Shown here: positions 26,275 through 39,168 of the stretch, piece by piece | Position numbering within the stretch: the stretch's first letter is position 1 | Layout of the letters: every line of letters starts with the position of its first letter | Assembly (NCBI GenBank): GCA_028551475.1 | Contig: CM052360.1 | Location: 8,420,501 to 8,484,500, forward strand | Source: Casuarina equisetifolia | Lineage: Eukaryota > Streptophyta > Magnoliopsida > Fagales > Casuarinaceae | DNA length: 64,000 nucleotides | Reading direction: 5' to 3' | Program-made: the position numbers and the translations under genes | Notes under the pieces: model-generated | What the model was told of the DNA's origin: nothing | What the model saw: only the letters and a program-made list of their open reading frames with translations | Databases searched by the model: none

Positions 26275-26804
26275 CCCTTTTTAACATGAACAAGATCCCA
26301 ATTTTGTATCCTACCTCACAAAGAAAGTGGATGAATTACAAGAGCTCTGTTCGTTGTAAGTGCTACTCAATACCACAATGAGTATCATGTTAAAAGAAGG
26401 CCCACTTTATTTGTCTTCTCGTTATTTTAGTCCGACCTATGAATTGCTGTCCTAATCATATCCAGTCATCAGCCCATTGTTTGGCAAATAGGTTAGGATG
26501 AAATGCTTCCTTATTTCAAGTCCAGAAAATTTCATTGCCTGTCCTAGAATCATAAAAAGTGCAGTAACCGACAATTTATACTTATTATAGCCTTTTTCAG
26601 CTGGAAAGTTATCTGCTTCAAAATATGAATCTGATTCACCTCGAAGTAGTTTTCAACATGATGGCACAACTAGTTAATGTCAATTACTAAAAAGAAATTT
26701 CTAATGTTTCTGGTACGGCGTGTATTATCTTCCTTGAGTTTCATGGAAACCCCAGGTTTAAGTCATACTCTTATTGGTTTCTCAATATTCCCCTAAGTCA
26801 AAAT

Positions 26805-27310
26805 CTCCATAAGCAGAACTTAAGAAACCTTAATCACCTGACACTAGTTAATGCGTATACTTGATAAAGCAAAACATAAACGACACTAGTAAAAGTCAAG
26901 GCCCTTTTGAATGCATAACATGGCTCAATCTGCGTATAAAAGATGACCTAACAACCAACCCCACTAGGGTTCGGCAAATTGGAAGAAGTCACAGTTTTCT
27001 TTTATTATTGGATTGGATGAATTTCTCTCGCTAAATCCAGTTATAATGCCCTTAAGAAAAAGGCACCCGCCACGATCTTGTCGCTTTCTATAAACTTGTC
27101 GGTAAGTCACCCAAGGGTTTTTCCTTTTCGCTAAATGGGTCTTCCAAGTTTACTTGGACATTGCAGTTGGTGTCATCTTAAACATTGTCTACTAAAACTT
27201 GAAAAATCTACAAATGTTTTGCTTGCTTTATGTTACATTGATAAGTAAAAACTATTAGCGGGAATGTAATCATACAATGGATTAATGCGAGTTTATAAAG
27301 ATGGTGTATC
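26805..27310. repeat. 3' flank of HAK copy 3, shared block
   Basis: Matches 1-515 and 12466-12970, with more differences than those two have between each other. No gene seen. Confidence 0.65.
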
Positions 27311-30300
27311 TCATATCTCATATGTCATTCCAACCCTTAGAAGCCTAGTATGTGGAACGGACAGTACTTTCTCCCCTTGCCTAAAGTTTTTCCTCAAGAA
27401 ATCATAGGCGTAGTTCACAACTATCTTCTTGAAGAAGGATGAGTTGGGTTGTGCTACCACTTCCGTTTCTCCTAGGAGATAAACAACACCATTCTTTATT
27501 GCTGTCTCCACCAACTTCAACTCTTCCACTTCCTGGATAGAAAGAGAGATGTTTCGATTAGAAGAATTTGCTGACCTGGCCATATTGAATGATTCAATAG
27601 AAGCCGATGAAACGCGATCTGGGTTACGCTGCTCAAGTGATTCTACAAATTGAACAGTTGATCCCCTTACTTGTCCATCTCGCACCAGTAGATCAGTAGG
27701 AACCCCCTCAGGCGTGAGTTGTTCTTGGTAGATGAATTCTTTCAATTGTTCCATTACTTGGTGCTCAAATTGTGTGGGTTCTGCAATCACATCATTGTAG
27801 CCATACCTCACCACGCAACGAAACATGTGAGCGTTCCTTGGTTCAACTCGTCGAAACAGAAACCTCTCTTCCTGTGCAACTTTGGGAATCGGAAGAGACT
27901 TAATCGAGATCAACACTAGGACAGTATGGATGGATGGCATATTAGAGATAAAGTGACTAAATATTGGAGGGATTCCTTGTACAAGCTCTGAGTACAGCAG
28001 TGCCACTCCCGGCACTCGTGTTATATTTGGGTTAGTGACCAATGTTTCAATGACATCACTAGAAACCTTGTTCTTGAGCTGAAACTTGTATTTCTCTTTG
28101 TGAACATAATGCCAAATCGCCATAATTATCATTAGGATAAGGGCAATGACCAGCGGAAAATATCCACCTTGTACAAACTAGTATAGGACAGCTGATAGAT
28201 ATACCACCTCTATGGTTCCGAAAAAAACCACGAAGAGAGCAATCCACCATATGCTTGTCTTCCATATGACGAGCATTATCACAGTAAGCATACTTGTTGT
28301 GATCAACATTACAGAAACCACAGCAATTCCTGCCCCAGATAAGTACAATGAAACAATAAGAGCTTATCATTATAGTTGTTATTGTCAAATATACTGGTAT
28401 TGTTGATGTTAGGAAGCTGAATTTTTTCTAACAGATGATTGAAGGATATGATGTCTTTTCCTTATTATAAAAAGGACTACCAAACAAAATTTATGCAATG
28501 TAAAACTTTTGTGATGTTGTTCTTAACAAGATCTCTTACAAATCATTTTTGGTTGTGGGCTTGGTACATAGCTATCCAATCTTTTAAATCTGGATTTTGA
28601 TATTATATTAAAAAGTTTAATTATTTTTCAAAGTCAACTCAAGAGTAAAAAGAATTTTTTTTCTTTATAAATAAAAATCTTAGAGAATATTTAAATAATA
28701 CAAAATTTTTAACAAGTGGTATCAGCATGATATGATTACTTGATTAATAGTAGTGGTCAAGTCGTGGGAGGAAAAATTATGTTCTTGGTTACGCAGCTAA
28801 ATATAGGAAAATGTTTTCTATAAAGTTGTTTAAGCTTACCATACGCATTCCCAAGCTTCTCAGTAGTTTTGAAGGCTAATGTGATGATTACACAAGCAAT
28901 CATGAGAGCGTAGTTGGCCTCAGGGATATACACTTGACCTTCATACTTAGCAGAGGTATGTTTAACCAAAATCTTGGGAAAACAACCTAGACTTTGCGAC
29001 TGAGAGAGAATTGCAAATGCACCAGATATCATAGCTTGGTTGGCAATAATGGCCGCAGCTACAGCCACAACAAATGTTGGCCAGTATATTGGGTCTGTAC
29101 ACCATTTAACTTATGAGTTAATTGCTCAAGAAATACAGTTCGAAACCTTGTATTGTGAGACTAGAGTCACCTCTTTCGTGCTACCAAAGAAAAACTAACC
29201 TGGTATAGAGTCGTAGAAAGTACGTTCAACGTTCTCAGGAAATTTTCTGAGATATGCTGCTTGCCCACTGTATGCTGTTAGTAGTGCAGGAAACGTGATG
29301 CAAGAGAAGCTGATCTGCAACATCATGGTGACAAATTAATATTCATATTTTCTCTCCTTTTCTTTTCTTCGTTTTATGTAAATATATGCGATTTGTCAGT
29401 GTCTCCATCAACAAAAACCAACTAGAGGCGAACAGATCTGACCAGATATAAGGCGATAACCCAAAAATCATGTAATTGGAAGATACATGATTGGTAATAC
29501 AAGGTTAAATCTGGAAAATCAATTCTGTTATTCAAGATAAGAAAAAGTCAAAGATGATCATATATGCTTACTTGGACTGCTCTAACATTGAAGTGGCCCA
29601 GATCAGCAAACATGGCTTCGGTTCCTGATTCATGTCAACAGTCAAACAGAAAACCAAGGGCAGACAGTGGACTCGTATGAGTAAATACTACCAAGCTCAC
29701 CTGTTACGCACAGAAAAACTCCACCAAGGGAAACCCATCCTTGTTTACCATTTCTTTTGAGGTAATCTACGATGTATGCTGGATTGAAAGCACGTAAAAC
29801 TCCAATGTCATATTTGATCAAGTTATAGAGACCGATGCCACTGATGAAGGAAAACCACACGAAGACGATAGGGGCAAAGGAAAAGCCCACTTTGTCGGTG
29901 CCAAATCGTTGAACACTAAAGAGAGCAATCAAGATTGCCACCGAAATCCACATCACATCATCTGGATGAATGATTAACAAATCAGAGATATTCTTTGTTG
30001 TGTTACCAAAATCACAGTCATAAAACCTGTTGTGATCTTAGTACCTGTTCCTAGAGAGTGTATCCCACCTACTGCAGAAAGAACTGCATGCAAGAACTCA
30101 TTTGGTAAATTTTAATAGAAGAAAGCATCTCTGGACTTGTACTACTTCAGTCGAGTTTGAAATTTTGGGGGAAACTGACCTGAAATGGCTGGAGTAAGAA
30201 TCCCATCTCCAATTACCAGGGATGTTCCCATGATGGTGATAAGAAAAAGCAAAACTTGTGCAGTATTACTATTCTCCAGCTTCTCCCTAATCTTATAAGC

Positions 30301-30593
30301 CCGTTTCGACTGCTTAGATGGTATTTGAAGTCTGTAGTTGGATAGTTCCCTGTCCTCTGGCTGCTGATTTGGAAGTAAGCTTACCTTAGCATAACGGCAT
30401 AGCAAGGAATAGAGTGCAAATGTTCCCCCTATAGTCGAGATAAATACCATGTCGTGAGATAAAAAGCATTGATGGACAACAAAATCACCTCTCAACTAAT
30501 TGGATATAGGATCACAGGTAAGACCACAGACAAAGGGAACAAAGTGGATTCTTACCATCGCCGTTGTCGTTGGCCCACAACACGATAAAGATG

Positions 30594-30836
30594 TGTTGGA
30601 GATACGCATGTATATTTTCCCATATTAGCCAGATATATTTTTCTTTTTAGAGTTATCCACTTTAGGTATTGTTTGTATAATTAGCAACGTGAATATTTCT
30701 TTTTTTTCTTGTATTATTTCTTTATTTGGTCTGTTTCCTTATTATTAAAGGAACGTGTCCTGTACATCTTTTCTCAAGAAAAGCAATATACTTTTTCCAA
30801 AACTCTCATGCTTTCACTCTTCCTTAGTTTGTGACA
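30594..30836 (+). repeat. 5' LTR of the young Copia element
   Basis: Begins TGTTGGAGATAC and ends TTTGTGACA; about 98% identical to 36084-36326. It is followed directly by the primer binding site. Confidence 0.95.
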
Positions 30837-30848
30837 TGGTATCAAAGC
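30837..30848 (+). other. Primer binding site of the young Copia element
   Basis: TGGTATCAAAGC directly after the 5' LTR matches, with one difference, the complement of the initiator Met tRNA 3' end used by most plant Copia elements. Confidence 0.85.
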
Positions 30849-33800
30849 CTAGTTTTTTTTTTCTCCTCTCTCGCTTCCGCCCTCTTCCTTTGGTTTCTGA
30901 ACGTTTTCTGCCCTCTTTTGCTCTCGTTTTTTTGCCTCTACCTGCAAAACACGTTAGCACTCTGGTGTGGAAATCAGATAATCAGAACCATTTTTTTCCT
31001 TAATCACTTAACCACTTACCTGCACTATGCCGAAGTCCTCCAAGCCCGTTACCTCTGCTCCCGATGCCCCTGAAATTGAGGATATCACCGAGCACGACGA
31101 TGTCCTCCTTCCTGGCTTCTCTGGGGTCTCTTTGGGCACCTCTCCGAGCCTTTCCTCGGCCTCTGCCCCTCTCCCCGTGCACAACCCCAACCCATGGGCT
31201 CCCTCCTTCGGCCAACCTTTATCATGGGCTCCCTATTACCTCTCCCAAACAGGCCCTTATCAGCCCGTCTCTGGCCCCTCTCACCTCTCCACCCAGCCCA
31301 CCATACCAGCTGTTAGTCCCGGGCCTGACCCAGCCACGGGGCCCAACACCTCTGGCCTGGGTTCTTCCACTCTGGGCCAACCCTCCCTCTCGGGCGGGTC
31401 ACCTTCTCCGGATCCGGGTAGCAATCCCTACCCGCTTCCCACCTTTCCCTAATTTTCGGGTCCCGTCGACGGCTCGGGTTCGGGTTCGGGTAGCAATCCC
31501 TACCCGTTCCCCTACCCGTTTGTCATTCCCCCTTCCGCCGCCGCCGGAAATCGCATTGAGCCCGGTGATCCTCTCTACACCGCCGTTTCGGACGGCCCCG
31601 AACTTCGATTGGTGGCTCAATCTCTCACCAGCGCCGACACTTACCCAGTTTGGTCTCGCGACCTCCGCCGTGCCCTTCTCACGAAGGACAAAGACAGTTT
31701 TCTCGATGGCTCTGTCCCTCTGCCGGCGGATCCCCGCCTCGCTAGACAGTGGCACAAGTGCTCCCAATTGGTTCGGACCTGGATTGGGAACACGATCTCG
31801 CCAGATGTGGCCGCCGGAATTCCCCCGACAGAAGATGCTCAGATTTTATGGGACCATCTCCGCGAGATGTACGGCCGCACGGATCGGGTGCGCCTCTTTC
31901 AGATCAATCGCTCTCTGATCGATCTGAAACAAGGAAACCTCTCGATTTCCGTATTCTTCCATCGGTTCGCTGCCTTATGCAACGAACACGATCAAGCTGA
32001 AGAGAAACTTGAAGCCCCCGATTCCACGTTGCGCCAATACCAGAAAATCAAAGAACACAACCGAGTTATTCATTTTTTATTGCTGTTAAATGAAACTTAC
32101 AGTGGTTTTCGTTCGCAGATTCTGGCCATGGAACCGCCTCCTTCCTTGCGTCGTCTCTTCCATCTTGCTCTTCAGGAAGAACATCACAGATTGGCTTCAT
32201 CCGAATATCTTCGGATCGGCGACACGGTCGTCCTCACCGCTCGCGCCTCTGCCGCTCAGAGAGCTCTCGCGGCTTGGGGGTCTGGGGGCTGGAGCGCTAA
32301 TTCGGCTCTAGGGTTTTCTGAGACCGAATCGCTTCAACCCCTCCAACCCTCTCTCGGCACGGACGGCTCAGATGTGCTAGTCGCATCTGACGGCCATTAT
32401 TCTTTTGACCCCGCGCGCACATCAGACGGCCCGCACCGTGCGACCACTGCACCTGCAGTCCGCCAATCTAACGGCAAGCGCTCTTCGCCCACTTCTCGCC
32501 GATCCAACGGTCCAAATGGTTCCCGCGGCCGATCCAACGGTCCAAATAATCTTTATTGTGATTATTGCAAACGAACAAATCACACTAAAGATCGATGCTG
32601 GAAATTGCACGGGAAACCAGCTGATAAAGAAAAATTGGACAAAAATGTGACATCTAACGCTATTTCTATTCCAGATGGGTCCAATTCTCAGCTCACTGAT
32701 GCCCAACTTCAACAAATTATGCAGGCTTTCAATCAACATGGAACTCCTGACAAAATTGCCAATTTTGCAGGTACTTCTTTTTGTTTTTCCAACTCCTTAT
32801 CTCCGACTGCATGGATTATTGATTCGGGTGCCAGTGATCACATTATTTGTGACAAAAAATATTTTTCCAAAATTTATCCCTATCACCGATCTCTGTCCGT
32901 TCGTCTTCCGAATGGAACTCTGACCTCTGTCACTAATATTGGTGATGTCCACCTTAGTAACTGTGTCACCCTACACAATGTCCTTTTTGTCCCTACTTTT
33001 CATTTCAACCTCATTTCTGTTTCCAAAGTTTGTAACACAAATGATTGTCGCCTTATTCTTGATTCCAACTTGTGTTTTTTCCAGGCCCGTTCGACTGGCA
33101 AACTGATGGGCTTGGGTAGCGTCCAACAAGGCCTTTATTTTTGGGTTCCAATTAATTCTGTTTTATCTGCTTGTAATTCTCCCATTCGGGACACCTTTTG
33201 TAATGCCAATTTTCTGAATAATAATAATATTCTCCACTAACGTTTAGGCCATAGTGCCTCGTTCCCACTCCCAACATGTCCCATTTGTCCGTTGGCAAAA
33301 CAATCTCGCCAACCTTTCCCCTCTAGCACCTCTCGTGCCTTTTCCATTTTTTCCCTCATTCATCTTGACATTTGGGGCCCCTATCACACCCCCCATCGTG
33401 ATGGGTCTCGTTTTTTCCTCACCCTTGTTGATGATTTCTCTCGCGTTACATGGGTTTTCCTCATGCAATCCAAAACCCAAGTCTTACCTCATCTCACCCG
33501 TTTTTTTACCCTTATTGCCACACAATTTCATACTTCTGTCCAACGTGTTCGCACTGATAACGCCCGTGATTTTTTTAATCATGCTTGTGCCTCATTCTTC
33601 TCATCCCATGGCATTCTCCATGAATGTTCTTGCACTTACACCCCTCAACAAAATGGGGTTGTTGAGCGCAAACATCGTCACCTTCTCGAGGTCGCTCGCG
33701 CTCTAAAATATCAAGCCTCCATTCCTGATATTTTTTGGGGCGATTGTGTGATCACTGCTGCCTACCTAATCAATCGCATGCCTTCTCGGGTACTTGCTGG

Positions 33801-36083
33801 TAAGACTCCCTTTGATCTCCTCTTTGGGAAGCCACCCGACACTGCTCATCTTCGTGTCTTTGGCTGTCTCTGCTTTGCCACCACCGTCGGACCTCGGGAC
33901 AAACTTGGTCCCCGTGCCACGCATTATGTTTTTATGGGGTACCCCCCCTTGCAGAAGGGTTATCGTGTCTATGATCCCTCTACTAGTCTCTTCTTTATCA
34001 GCAGAGACGTTACTTTCCATGAGGATGTCTTTCCTTTTGCCACTTCGTCTCCTCCGGATGGCCCCTCCGACTCCTCCCTCGGATCTCGACCTTTCTTATT
34101 TGAGGATGATGTCTCAACCCCCCTATTATTGCCACCCCTCTTACCCTCCCCTCCCTCTCCTATCCCCCTGCTTCACCTCCTAATCCTTGCCCCTCTCCTC
34201 CTCTCTCCCTCAGCTATGCACCCACCCCTCCTACCCCTCTAGACACATCCCCCACCCCTTCTGCTTCTGATGACTCTTTGGCCATTGTTCCCTACCACCT
34301 TCCCTCACCACCTCCTTCCTCTCCTCCTGTTGTCCCTCGTCGCTCTGGGCGTCCCACTCGGCCCCCTACTTGGACGCAGGACTACCTTTGCTCCTCTGTA
34401 TCCTCGCCCAGCACCTCCTACCCTATTTCCCACTACCTTAGCCTTGCTCGCCTCTCTCCTGACCACCTTTGCTGTATTAGTCGCATTTCTGCCGACGTGG
34501 AACCTTATTATTATCATCAGGCTGTTAAAGATCCCAAATGGCAAAAGGCCATGGCGGATGAACTTCGTGCCCTTGCTGATAATCGCACCTGGGATGTGGT
34601 CCCTCGGCCCTCTCATCGGCGACTCATTGGCTGCAAATGGGTCTATAAGATCAAGTATAAGGCTGATGGCTCTATCGAACGTTATAAGGCTCGTCTTGTG
34701 GCCAAAGGTTACACTCAATAGGAGGGCTTCGACTATCAGGACACTTTCTCTCCTGTGGCTAAAGAAGGCACTGTCCGTACTTTTCTAGCCATTGCTGCCT
34801 TTCGTGACTGGTCTCTCCATCAGATGGATGTTCATAATGCCTTCCTTCATGGTGATTTGGATGAGGAAATCTATATGGAGCTTCTTCCGAGTTTACGGAG
34901 ACAAGGGGAGTCTAGGGTTTGTCGTCTCCGCAAATCCCTTTACGGCCTTAAACAAGCTTCTCGCCAATGGTATGCCAAATTCACCTCTGCACTCACAGCT
35001 GCCCATTTTCGACAATCCCGTCATGATTATGCTCTCTTTACCTGGCACAAAGGTACCTCCTCCATCTACTTGTTAATTTATGTTGATGATATTTTGATCA
35101 TGGGCAACGACATTCTTGCTATTGAACGCTTCAAGAAGTTTTTACATTCCACTTTTCGGATTAAGGATTTGGGACCGCCCAAATATTATTTAGGCATCGA
35201 AATTGCCCGTTCTGACAAGGGTATTTGTCTTAGCCAACGTAAGTTTGTTTTGGAGATCATATCAGATGCTGGTTTATCTGGATGCAAACCTGCTATCATT
35301 CCTTTTGAACAAAATTTGAATCTCACCACAACTGAATATGATGTTGGCGTCTCACCACTCGATGCGGACCCTCCGCTTAAGGATCCTTCAAGCTATCAGA
35401 GACTGGTTGGAAAATTTATCTATCTCACAATGACCCGACCTGATATCTGCTACTCAGTACAGATTCTCAGTCAGTTCATGCATCAACCCAAACAATCTCA
35501 CATGAATGCAGCCTTGAAAGTTGTAAAATATTTAAAATGATGTCCTGGATTGGGAATTCTTCTCTCTCGACGTTGCAACATGGAAATGACCGCATACTGT
35601 GACACGGATTACGCCACTTGTCCCATGAGTAGGCGATCGACTACTGGATTCTGCATTAAATTTGGAGATTCTTTATTATCATGGAAAACAAAGAAACAAT
35701 CCACTGTTTCCTTGTCCTCTGCTGAATCTGAGTATCGAGCTATGGCCAAAACTACTTGTGAAGTTATTTGGTTAAGAGGTCTTCTTCGGGATTCGGTGTT
35801 CACGTAAAAGGACCCACTCTTCTGTTCTGTGACAATGACGCCGCTCTTAAACTTGCAGCAAATCCTATGGTTCATGAACGGACGAAACATATTGAAGTTG
35901 ATTGCCATTTTACCAGAGATAAGATACATGAAGGTGTCATTCGAACCAAGGAAATTCTAACTACAGAGCAACCTGCAGATATTTTTACCAAAGCGCTTTG
36001 CCACAGACAACATGCATATCTATTAAGCAAGCTAGGTGTGTTTGACGTTTATAAACCACCAAAACCACCAGCTTGAGGGGGAG

Positions 36084-36326
36084 TGTTGAAGATACGCATG
36101 TATATTTTCCCATATTAGCCAGATATATTTTTCTTTTTAGAGTTATCCACTTTAGGTATTGTTTGTATAATTAGCAACGTGAATATTCTTTTTTTTTCTT
36201 GTATTATTTCTTTATTTGGTCCGTTTCCTTATTATTAAAGGAACGTGTCCTGTACATCTTTTCTCAAGAAAAGCAATATACCTTTTCCAAAACTCTCATG
36301 CTTTCACTCTTCCTTAGTTTGTGACA
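36084..36326 (+). repeat. 3' LTR of the young Copia element
   Basis: Near-identical partner of 30594-30836, preceded by a purine-rich tract (GAGGGGGAG) and followed by the AGATG target duplication. Confidence 0.95.
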
Positions 36327-36832
36327 AGATGTACTTGAGGATGGGGATAAGCGCGATGGTGTAGATGATGAGGGACAACACCCCAAGAATGTCATTTTGA
36401 TGCTTGATCCCATCGGTGAAAGTACTGGAATACACATAAAGTGGAGACGTCCCTATGTCACCGTATATCACCCCGATACTCTGAAATGCCAAACTTAACG
36501 TCCTCTTCCAACTCTCCTGTTCCAATCCCAAAAACGCTAATCAGTCAGAACAAAATCCTTACCACTTATAAATCAAAACTGTCAAGAGTAAAGGCATAAG
36601 CGAGAGACGTTAGAGCCATGGCTGTCATGCGTGGAAACTCTTCCGGCCTCCAAACTCAAGGAGTCTACCCGGCGCAGCCTAGACCATGATGTCTTTCGCC
36701 CTCCCGTACCCCTGACTTCCGTTCCTTCATTCGTACCTGTTTCTCTCATCTCAACCCCTTGCTCTGCCATCATTTGGTATTGCTTTCGTTTCTCCGTTGG
36801 TGGCTGTCTCCAATGCTTCGCTTCCCTTGAGC

Positions 36833-36838
36833 TTTATA
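36833..36838 (-). promoter_or_regulatory. TATA box of HAK copy 3
   Basis: Reads CCTATAAAGC on the minus strand, about 62 bp above the ATG at 36773, collinear with the TATA box of copy 1. Confidence 0.58.
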
Positions 36839-37275
36839 GGTGAAAAAGACAAACAGTAAGTCAATGTTTGGTTTATTGTCATTTGTAACCCTGAAGTTCA
36901 GCATCCGGGTTGGTGCGACTCAACTCAGGCAGCTGGACCTCGTTCAAAATTATAAATCTTCGAAAATTTTGAGGTCTAATTTTTATATTTTAATGTAATA
37001 GCATATGGAAGCATTGGGATACTCAGGATAGCAAAAAATTTAGGCTTCTCGAAATAACTGCAACTTGCATTCTATTTTTTTATAACCTAGAATCTTTTCC
37101 TTTATTGCCTACTATATTCTTCCTAGGCCTCAATCCTTGGAAACACGTCAATATTTATTGTATGCTTCCGCCTGTTCTCTTTTTTGAATCTCCAAATCAA
37201 CTTGTCCAGAACGCCAAGGAAAGTCTTTGGTTTTTTCTCATCACCTGTTTCATTCCAAGCAGCATTCTTAGTTTT

Positions 37276-37677
37276 TGTCCCGGACCCCCTCTATGCATCA
37301 CCGCGCTACGCTTCGAAGCTCCTCTAAGTGCACAAATACATCACCAAACCGACAAAAGGTGGATGAAGAGGACGCAGCAGTAAGAAGTAGAAGCAAATAG
37401 AAGTTATTTAATAGAGGTTATGTATTTAAATAAGCCTTGCAGTTATGCAAGCCGTGTGTCAATGTATGTAGAACTGTAAAACCGTCTGCAAACAATTATG
37501 TAGTAGGGCTGGGTATAAAAATGGGAAAGATGAGGAGGTCTTATTTCTCTCGAATGAAACAACTATTTATACTTATTTTTGCTTATAAAACATATAATCT
37601 ACTTTAGTCCGTGTAATCTTTTTATTTTTCATTTTTGAATAATTTTGTTGTTTTGATGCTACTTACTGCACGTAACA
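37276..37677. mobile_element. Solo LTR in the upstream region of HAK copy 3
   Basis: A 402-bp stretch absent from the collinear regions above copies 1 and 2. It starts TGTCCCGG, ends CACGTAACA, and is flanked by a perfect 5-bp direct repeat GTTTT (37271-37275 and 37678-37682). It contains a TATA-like GGTATAAAAA near 37513. No internal retroelement genes lie next to it. The TG...CA ends with a 5-bp target duplication fit a solo LTR left by recombination between the two LTRs of a full element. The superfamily cannot be told. Confidence 0.8.
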
Positions 37678-37682
37678 GTTTT

Positions 37683-39168
37683 CCATTGTTTGATTCCTCG
37701 ACTCTAATTTACCACCCTCCTTTTCAAAAAAAAAAAAAATACCATTCCAGCAAGATATTTACATGAGCCGAAACCCCATAAGTTCAACTCTAGGCACTGC
37801 TCTATTTATATTCATTATTGTTATTATTATTATTTTTTAAGGCTTCTCACGTCACCCTTTCTTCTCTTTGCAGATTGGCATGTGCCTTTCAAAGCAAACT
37901 GATTGTGAATACTAATAGTTTGTGAGGCATTATTGTGATCAGCATCATTAAAGTAGCATTTTGGTGAAAACTGCAATCAATAATGTGTTTAAAGAAACCT
38001 TCTTCGACAAGGACAGCTGGCGTTGTTATTTGCAGCTTTAAATTCTATGACAATAAAACCGGTAGGTGCACGAACCAGTTGAACGGAAACCTGTTTGGAG
38101 GAAGAAAACCTTCCGTTATAAACCACGTCTTGTGTAAAGGAAAAATGGGTAATGGAGAAAACCAATCCACTTAGGATCCCCTATAATGTGATCTTCCACT
38201 TCTTGTAAATATCTGGAATTAAAAAACAAAAAGATGAAATAATAAACAAACCCCACGAACCCTAAGCAGGTTCCGGGAAGACAGGGTTATAGTTTTGTAG
38301 CCCGAAAAGGACCAAAAGGAGTTTTCATACTATGGGTTCTTTAAAATTGGTGGGAATTGACAGGTTCTGCAAAAACATGTCATCAAGGTGTTAGAATTCT
38401 TCGCCGAATGCATGCCTCTTTCAGCTTCTGAATTTTAAAAGCAATCTGAACATAAAAACTACTAGTTTGTGCGGAATTATTGTAATCAACATGGCTAAAG
38501 TCGCATTCAGGAGAAAACTGCAATCAATAATGTGTTCAAGTAAACTCTTGTTGTACAACGACAGTTGGCGTTGTTTTTTAATATCTGATCTCAAAACCTG
38601 TAGATGCAAGAAACCTAGATGGTCTTCCATGCTTTCTCCATAAATAAAATAAAAAACACAATGCATGGTTTGTTGAGCACTGCCTTGGCCCAAACTATAG
38701 CTGGTTGGACAACTGCCTAAATCTCCTAAATCTTGATTAATAATTTTGATTAATCTTTATTAATTACTTTCGTGGAAGGGATTTCTTTTGGGTTTCCAGG
38801 GTTTTTGTGGTACGGACAACGATAAATTGATCAACAAACTAGCATACAAAACCTACACGTATGATCGAGTCTCTAGCTTATGTCCATGAATGGAAAAATT
38901 TAGTGTTCAACCCAAATGTGGGGAAGTTGACGACAAAACTCCCAAGTTTCTCTTCCGCCACGTACGAGACAAGTTTACGTGGTTCAGCACAATGAGCCCA
39001 CGCCAAAGTCCGAAGGAGGATAATCTATACTGCAAGAATGGAGAATTCGCTTTACAACCTTTAGCTCACAACCTTGAACCCAGACACGCACTTTCTCTTG
39101 CACAAGTTTCTCTAGTTCATGTGGTTTTTGACCTTTTCAAAAGGCACTTTAAACGGACCAGGTTCTTC
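37683..39168. other. Upstream region of HAK copy 3 with an internal duplication
   Basis: No gene supported. 37890-38030 and 38440-38610 are diverged copies of each other (TAGTTTGTG.GG.ATTATTG, CTGCAATCAATAATGTGTT, GGCGTTGTT) and of 5190-5370 and 17730-17870. The stretch 38850-38960 matches 5720-5830 and 18220-18350. The region is therefore a rearranged version of the duplicated upstream block. Confidence 0.55.

Larger units (their letters stand above)
24886..26804. other. Spacer between the older Copia element and the flank of HAK copy 3
   Basis: No gene seen. The first 200 bp continue the duplicated upstream block (match to 6130-6375). The stretch 25165-25255 resembles 45960-46030 (AATTTGTGTTGTTGATA.TAG), probably shared LTR debris. 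A CACCACA-rich microsatellite and a CTT microsatellite follow. The stretch 26460-26700 matches the ends of 10640-12370. Confidence 0.5.
30594..36326 (+). mobile_element. Young Ty1/Copia LTR retrotransposon inserted in HAK copy 3 exon 2
   Basis: Element of 5,733 bp with two 243-bp LTRs, TG...CA ends and a perfect 5-bp target duplication AGATG (30589-30593 and 36327-36331). Parts in Copia order: primer binding site at 30837-30848, leader, gag (about 31027-32560) with a CCHC zinc knuckle near 32560-32610, protease (DSGASDH, about 32820), GAG-pre-integrase and integrase (about 33050-33900), reverse transcriptase (about 34540-35250, YVDDIL), RNase H (about 35580-36010) and a polypurine tract at 36075-36083. 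The coding region is broken, with about half a dozen breaks. The LTRs differ at about five of 243 positions, suggesting an age of roughly one to two million years at commonly used plant rates. Confidence 0.95.
27311..36773 (-). pseudogene. HAK5-like: HAK5-like potassium transporter, tandem copy 3, disrupted
   Basis: Same nine-exon frame as copies 1 and 2: 36773-36609, 36516-36332 joined across the insertion to 30593-30556, 30428-30180, 30083-30045, 29961-29701, 29624-29572, 29314-29200, 29094-28840, 28329-27311. Exons 2-8 keep their lengths and splice sites, and the double ATG start and TATA box are present. It is disrupted in two ways. A 5.7-kb Copia element lies in exon 2, just after the first membrane segment region, in the opposite orientation. 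A Lys codon of the other copies (in [10 protein letters not shown]) is TAG at 28180-28178 in exon 9, which would remove the last membrane part and the whole tail. Exon 9 also lacks two codons (Asn-Ser before IESF). It is unlikely to make a functional transporter. The otherwise clean exons suggest recent loss. Confidence 0.92.

Noticed and set aside
31399-31767. Long minus-strand and overlapping plus-strand ORFs in the gag region of the young Copia element
   Set aside because: Shadow frames of a GC-rich gag region; no known domain in them.
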